A stretch of 64,000 nucleotides of DNA. It comes from Flavobacteriales bacterium (lineage in GTDB: Bacteria; Bacteroidota; Bacteroidia; Flavobacteriales_E; Vicingaceae). Position 1 is the stretch's first letter. The number at the start of each line of letters is the position of its first letter. Below are positions 60,802-64,000 of this stretch, in pieces. Position numbers and translations under genes: made by a program. The DNA lies in the NCBI GenBank assembly GCA_020635825.1, contig JACJZA010000014.1:32645-96644 (forward strand), given 5' to 3'. Below the pieces are notes generated by a model. The model had not been told where the DNA came from, searched no databases, and saw nothing but the letters and a program-made list of their open reading frames with translations.

Positions 60802-61854
60802 TTATTTAAAACTCCAATCGTATTGGTCTAAATCCATCAAACACTCTGTTAAAAGGTCGATACTCCCTTTAATATCGTGCTTGTTAGACATTTCTATAAC
60901 TTGATGAATATGACGTGTAGGAATAGAAATGGCTCCTGCAATTGCCCCACCCGGATTCATTCGTTGAATACCAGCCGTGTCAGTTCCTCCGGCAGTTAAT
61001 ATTTCTTTTTGGTATTTAATGTTGTTCTTTTTAGCTATTGCTTCCATGTATTTTACCATACGATAATCGCAAATAGTAGAACTATCCATTATTTTAATAG
61101 CCGTTCCTTCTCCTAGTTTGGTAATTACTTCCTCAGGTTTTGCTCCCGGTACATCAAAAGCAATGGTGGTGTCTAAACCAAATCCAAAATCAGGTTTAAT
61201 TTCTAAAGCAGCTACGTTGGCTCCCCTAATTCCTACCTCTTCTTGAACAGTAAACACTCCGTAAACATCAAAAGGAACTTCTTTATCTTTTAAGTTTTTT
61301 AGCGTTTCTATTAAAATGAAAACCGCCAAACGATTGTCTAATGACTTACAGTTTACACAGTCCCCCATTTCAATCAATCCTCTTTCACGAGTAATTGGAT
61401 CACCAACACTTACAATTTTTTCTACCTCTTCTTTCCCCATCCCTAAATCGATAAAATAATCAGTGGTTTTAGGCATTTTGGTTCTTTCTTCAGGGCTCAT
61501 TACGTGGATGGGTTTAGAACCCATTACCCCAATAATGTCTTTTGTTCCATGAATAATCACACGTTGTGCTGTTAATGTTTTAGGATCGAAACCACCCAAA
61601 GTATGAAAACGCACAAACCCATTGTCATCGATGTGTGTAACAATAAACCCAATTTCATCCATGTGGGCACCAATCATCACACGCTTATCGTTTTTCCCTT
61701 TTTTAATGGCATATACATTTCCCATGTTGTCAATGGTAATGTCATCTACCAAAGGTTTAATTTCTCTTAATACAATTTCTCTAATTCTTTGCTCGTGACC
61801 CGGAGCTCCGGCAACTTCAGTTATTTCTTTTAATAAAGGAACATTTATTGGCAT
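60802..61854 (-). CDS. M42 family aminopeptidase / glutamyl aminopeptidase
   Basis: A 350-aa dinuclear metal peptidase of the M42 family (FrvX/PepA-like). Metal and catalytic segments: MIGAHMDEIGFIVTHID, DNRLAVFILIETLK, TVQEEVGIRGANVAAL and TAGGTDTAGIQ. These enzymes form large tetrahedral complexes that trim peptides; some act as cellulases, so the label is peptidase by homology. Single minus-strand gene with promoter at 61884. Confidence 0.92.
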   Translation of the reverse strand: MPINVPLLKEITEVAGAPGHEQRIREIVLREIKPLVDDITIDNMGNVYAIKKGKNDKRVMIGAHMDEIGFIVTHIDDNGFVRFHTLGGFDPKTLTAQRVIIHGTKDIIGVMGSKPIHVMSPEERTKMPKTTDYFIDLGMGKEEVEKIVSVGDPITRERGLIEMGDCVNCKSLDNRLAVFILIETLKNLKDKEVPFDVYGVFTVQEEVGIRGANVAALEIKPDFGFGLDTTIAFDVPGAKPEEVITKLGEGTAIKIMDSSTICDYRMVKYMEAIAKKNNIKYQKEILTAGGTDTAGIQRMNPGGAIAGAISIPTRHIHQVIEMSNKHDIKGSIDLLTECLMDLDQYDWSFK

Positions 61855-61883
61855 AATTTATCTCTTTTTTTGATGTGAAAGTT

Positions 61884-61891
61884 CAAAAGTA
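61884..61891 (-). promoter_or_regulatory. -7 promoter element for the M42 peptidase gene
   Basis: TACTTTTG on minus, a perfect TAnnTTTG match, 30 bases before the ATG. Confidence 0.6.
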
Positions 61892-61951
61892 GAAATTCTT
61901 AAAAAGATTTAAAGCACCACTCATGTAAAAATGAAAAAAGTATTAGTTTTA

Positions 61952-62002
61952 TAACAAAACAATAGGGTTATGCGGAAACTTCCGCTTATCCACTAGTTAG
62001 GA
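61952..62002. repeat. attC-like site at the left edge of cassette 2
   Basis: The site opens TAACAAAAC and ends in GTTAGGA (61996-62002; 6/7 to GTTRRRY). Inside is a perfect 6-base stem GCGGAA/TTCCGC (61972-61985, loop AC), extendable with mismatches. The same TAACAAAAC...GTTAG frame occurs in the site at 8126-8187, suggesting one family of recombination sites. Confidence 0.55.
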
Positions 62003-63709
62003 ACAATATTACAAACAACATAAAATATGGCAAAAGTAAATTTAGACGCAATAATCCCAAGAGAAGACTTTGAAGTTATTGGGAACCAAAATTCAATGAA
62101 TCTCTTTAATTCCATTTCTATTTCAAACTTTACGGGAGGATTTTTCTATCCATTTTTAAGAAAACCCGATTTCCAAAGAGAAACAAATGAATGGGATGCT
62201 AAAAAAATAGTAGAATTTATAGAAAGCTATATTAATGGAGAACTAATACCTGCAATAATTTTATGGCGTAATAATTCAGGACTTTACTTTGTAATTGATG
62301 GAGCTCATAGATTAAGTGCTTTGATTAGTTGGATTAAAGATGATTATGGAGATGGTGAGATTTCAAAGAAATTCTATGGGGATAGTATCAATGATGAACA
62401 TAGAGAAATAGCAGAAAAGACTCGAAAACTTATTAATAAAAAAATAGGTCGTTATCTTGATATTATTGAAGCTCCTAACAATGAAAAACCTAATGAAGCA
62501 TTAATACAGAAAGCTAAAAATTTAGGAGCATACTCAATTCAAGTTCAATGGGTAGATGGGGATGCTAAAAAAGCAGAAAAATCATTTTTTAAAATTAACC
62601 AACAGCCATCAAAAATAGACCCAACAGAACTAAAAATACTTGAATCAAGAAAAAAAGGTAATTGTATCGCAGCTAGAGCAATAATTCGCGGTGGTCAAGG
62701 ACATAAATATTGGTCTGATTTTTCAGCAGAAATTCAGTCGGAAATTCAAAAATTATCAAAAGAAATACACGAAATAATTTATAATCCAACCTTAAAAACA
62801 CCAGTTAAAACATTAGACATTCCACTTGGTGGAAAATTAGTTTCTGCACAAAGTTTGCCCTTGATTTTAGAATTTGTGAATACAACAAATAATATTGGTG
62901 CAAATTTTTCTGAAATATTAAATGATGACTTAGATGGTTCAGAAACTATCAAGTATTTAAAAAATGCGAGAAAATTGGCTTGGCGAATCAATAGTGTTCA
63001 TCCTTCTTCATTAGGTCTTCATCCGATAGTATATTTTTATTCAAATGAAGGAAAACATAAACCAGCATCATTTTACTTCACTTTAGCATTTATCAAGGAA
63101 CTAGACAAAAAAAATAAATACAATGATTTTATTGAGGTTCGAGAAAAATTTGAAGAATTTTTGTTGTCTTACGATTATCTCATTCAACAAATGACTAGAA
63201 AATATAGAGGTGCATATGCAGCTATACCCCACGTGGTAGAATTGTATTTTGAAATGATGAAAAAATTAAAAGAAAATGACAATATAAATCTCGTCATTGA
63301 AGAAATAATAAAGTTGCCTAAATATAATCATTTGACACTTTCAGCAACTTTGGACGAAAAAAACATATTTAGCAACTTCACTACTGATTCCAAGTCAGAG
63401 GTGTTTATTAAAGAAGCTATTAAAAATGGTTTAAGATGTGCAATATGTAAAGGTTATATGCATAAAAACGCAATGACAATAGACCATATCAATAGAAAAG
63501 AAGATGGTGGTATGGGAAATGCTGAAAACGGACAGATTACACATCCATACTGCAATACGACATATAAAAACTAAAAAATACTGTGCCAAACAGCTTGTAA
63601 AATAAATAGCGGTTTAATCGCTTTATGGAAAGAAAATGAATAAATTTAAGGTCATTGTTAAACCGAAAAATTAGTGCGTAAAAACCACTACTTTTCATAT
63701 ACATCACCG
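61997..63709. mobile_element. Integron-like gene cassette 2 (defence-type gene)
   Basis: A 1713-bp segment between G|TTAGGA at 61996 and G|TTGGGA at 63709. Near the right end GTGCCAAAC (63583-63591) matches the complement of the left edge at 7/9 positions, a weaker form of the signature seen exactly in cassette 1. The right-hand region (63583-63715, about 130 bp) contains inverted repeats (CGGTTTAA / TTAAACCG; AGCG/CGCT), fitting a long attC-like site. It carries one ORF. The final gene may begin a third cassette. Confidence 0.45.
62027..63574 (+). CDS. DUF262/ParB-like and HNH nuclease fusion, candidate defence protein
   Basis: A 515-aa protein. Residues ~40-100 match the ParB/DUF262 (GmrS-type) N-terminus: Gln50-Arg51 (DFQRETNEWDAKKIVEFI) and VIDGAHRLSAL (Asp91-Gly-x-His-Arg95). 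The C-terminal end is an HNH domain: Cys471-x2-Cys474, Asp486-His487, Asn501, His506 and Cys509 (MTIDHINRKEDGGMGNAENG). Family knowledge: DUF262-HNH pairs form GmrSD-like type IV restriction enzymes. The middle (~200-460) is helical and unrecognised. Single gene in a cassette-like segment, with no methylase beside it. It could target modified phage DNA; untested. Confidence 0.8.
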   Translation: MAKVNLDAIIPREDFEVIGNQNSMNLFNSISISNFTGGFFYPFLRKPDFQRETNEWDAKKIVEFIESYINGELIPAIILWRNNSGLYFVIDGAHRLSALISWIKDDYGDGEISKKFYGDSINDEHREIAEKTRKLINKKIGRYLDIIEAPNNEKPNEALIQKAKNLGAYSIQVQWVDGDAKKAEKSFFKINQQPSKIDPTELKILESRKKGNCIAARAIIRGGQGHKYWSDFSAEIQSEIQKLSKEIHEIIYNPTLKTPVKTLDIPLGGKLVSAQSLPLILEFVNTTNNIGANFSEILNDDLDGSETIKYLKNARKLAWRINSVHPSSLGLHPIVYFYSNEGKHKPASFYFTLAFIKELDKKNKYNDFIEVREKFEEFLLSYDYLIQQMTRKYRGAYAAIPHVVELYFEMMKKLKENDNINLVIEEIIKLPKYNHLTLSATLDEKNIFSNFTTDSKSEVFIKEAIKNGLRCAICKGYMHKNAMTIDHINRKEDGGMGNAENGQITHPYCNTTYKN

Positions 63710-63715
63710 TTGGGA
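63583..63715. repeat. Candidate long attC-like site downstream of the DUF262-HNH gene
   Basis: Starts GTGCCAAACAG, ends ACCGTTGGGA. Inverted repeats CGGTTTAA (63614-63621) and TTAAACCG (63658-63665) bracket a palindrome-rich centre. About 130 bp, in the range of long attC sites such as VCRs. No coding potential seen. Confidence 0.4.
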
Positions 63716-63750
63716 AAAATGAAATTATATTTACCTAAAAATTAACAACT

Positions 63751-64000
63751 ATGTTTACCCTACATCAAATACAAGAAGCTCATGCTAAAGTTAAAAGTGG
63801 TGCTGATTTTCCTCAATATGTGCAAGATTTAAAAGCAATAGGAATTAGCCATTACGATAACTTTGTTGCCGATGGACGAGCCAAATATTTTGGTTTAGAT
63901 GATTTTAGTTTAGACGCAGGTTCAAAATATCCTGAAATGCAAGTAAACGAAATTGGCTCTGTTGAAGCATTAAAACATGCCCTGTCTATTCACCAAAAAG
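63751..64000 (+). CDS. DUF1398 family protein (3' end outside window)
   Basis: ATG 63751 opens a frame that runs off the window. The visible ~83 residues, starting MFTLHQIQEAHAKVKSGADF and continuing with VQDLKAIGISHYDNFVADG and the YFGLDDF segment, match the DUF1398 family (E. coli YbcV-like). Function is unknown. TATATTTA, one mismatch from the -7 element, lies ~20 bases upstream. It may be part of a further cassette. Confidence 0.75.
   Translation, partial: MFTLHQIQEAHAKVKSGADFPQYVQDLKAIGISHYDNFVADGRAKYFGLDDFSLDAGSKYPEMQVNEIGSVEALKHALSIHQK

Overview
The window is a 64 kb stretch of chromosome from a member of the Bacteroidota, most likely a marine or freshwater Flavobacteriales. The evidence is: low G+C by eye; proteins carrying type IX secretion (T9SS) C-terminal sorting domains; two PorP/SprF partners; SprB-type adhesin repeats; Bacteroidota-specific families (IPExxxVDY, YwqK/MORN, CHU_C); and repeated perfect matches to the Bacteroidota -7 promoter element TAnnTTTG at sensible distances from genes. 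No rRNA, tRNA, CRISPR array, integrase or transposase was seen. No gene-free stretch exceeds 300 bases.

Layout. 1-6637: the 3' end of a giant SprB-repeat T9SS adhesin and its PorP/SprF partner. 6679-8181: an integron-like gene cassette (TPR/DUF4352 lipoprotein plus a small ORF) placed exactly at the stop codon of a large outer-membrane protein gene (8182-11664). 11831-16036: a peptide-ABC solute-binding lipoprotein, a secreted YD-repeat-like protein, and a three-gene unit encoding a lipoprotein with a cysteine-rich tail plus two small membrane proteins. 16152-22381: DUF420 and ctaB (heme/cytochrome oxidase), secA, and a PagL-type lipid A deacylase. 22499-30006: a T9SS-exported subtilisin, then gmhA - MORN-repeat protein - comM/yifB as a tightly packed minus-strand operon. 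30109-33797: a small secreted protein, kbl, a small-multidrug-export-like membrane protein, and gdhA. 33975-41629: a complete trp operon (trpL leader, trpEGDCFBA) with a readable Trp-codon attenuator, followed by DAHP synthase. REP-like palindromes lie between trpC and trpF and between trpA and the DAHP synthase gene. 41641-49849: HNH-like protein, diacylglycerol kinase, a stand-alone cNMP-binding protein, a duplicated SPOR-like protein, YgiQ radical SAM, a second CHU_C/PorP pair on the minus strand, and a Pif1-like helicase. 50031-55934: IPExxxVDY-pyk, proC-mscS-clc, and a cytochrome c lipoprotein. 56013-61854: universal stress protein; yceD-rpmF-fabH-accB-accC (fatty acid synthesis); M42 aminopeptidase. 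61952 to the end: a second cassette-like segment carrying a DUF262/ParB-like-HNH fusion (candidate defence nuclease), then a DUF1398 gene cut by the window edge.

How it works together. Most of the window is housekeeping (Trp and aromatic synthesis, protein export, fatty acid initiation, glycolysis, nitrogen assimilation). The cell-surface theme is strong: two T9SS adhesin-like protein/PorP pairs, a T9SS protease, a large putative beta-barrel, LPS heptose synthesis (gmhA) and lipid A deacylation. The accessory signals that most deserve follow-up are: (a) the cassette-like insertions, the first with an exact 10-base complementarity between its 5' edge and the start of its own terminal recombination site; (b) the DUF262-HNH gene in the second; (c) a lipoprotein with a nine-cysteine tail that resembles the halocin C8 precursor layout, preceded by a pentanucleotide tandem repeat; (d) the Trp attenuator; (e) a perfect 17-base inverted repeat around the ygiQ start; and (f) a four-unit higher-order periodicity in the SprB-repeat protein.
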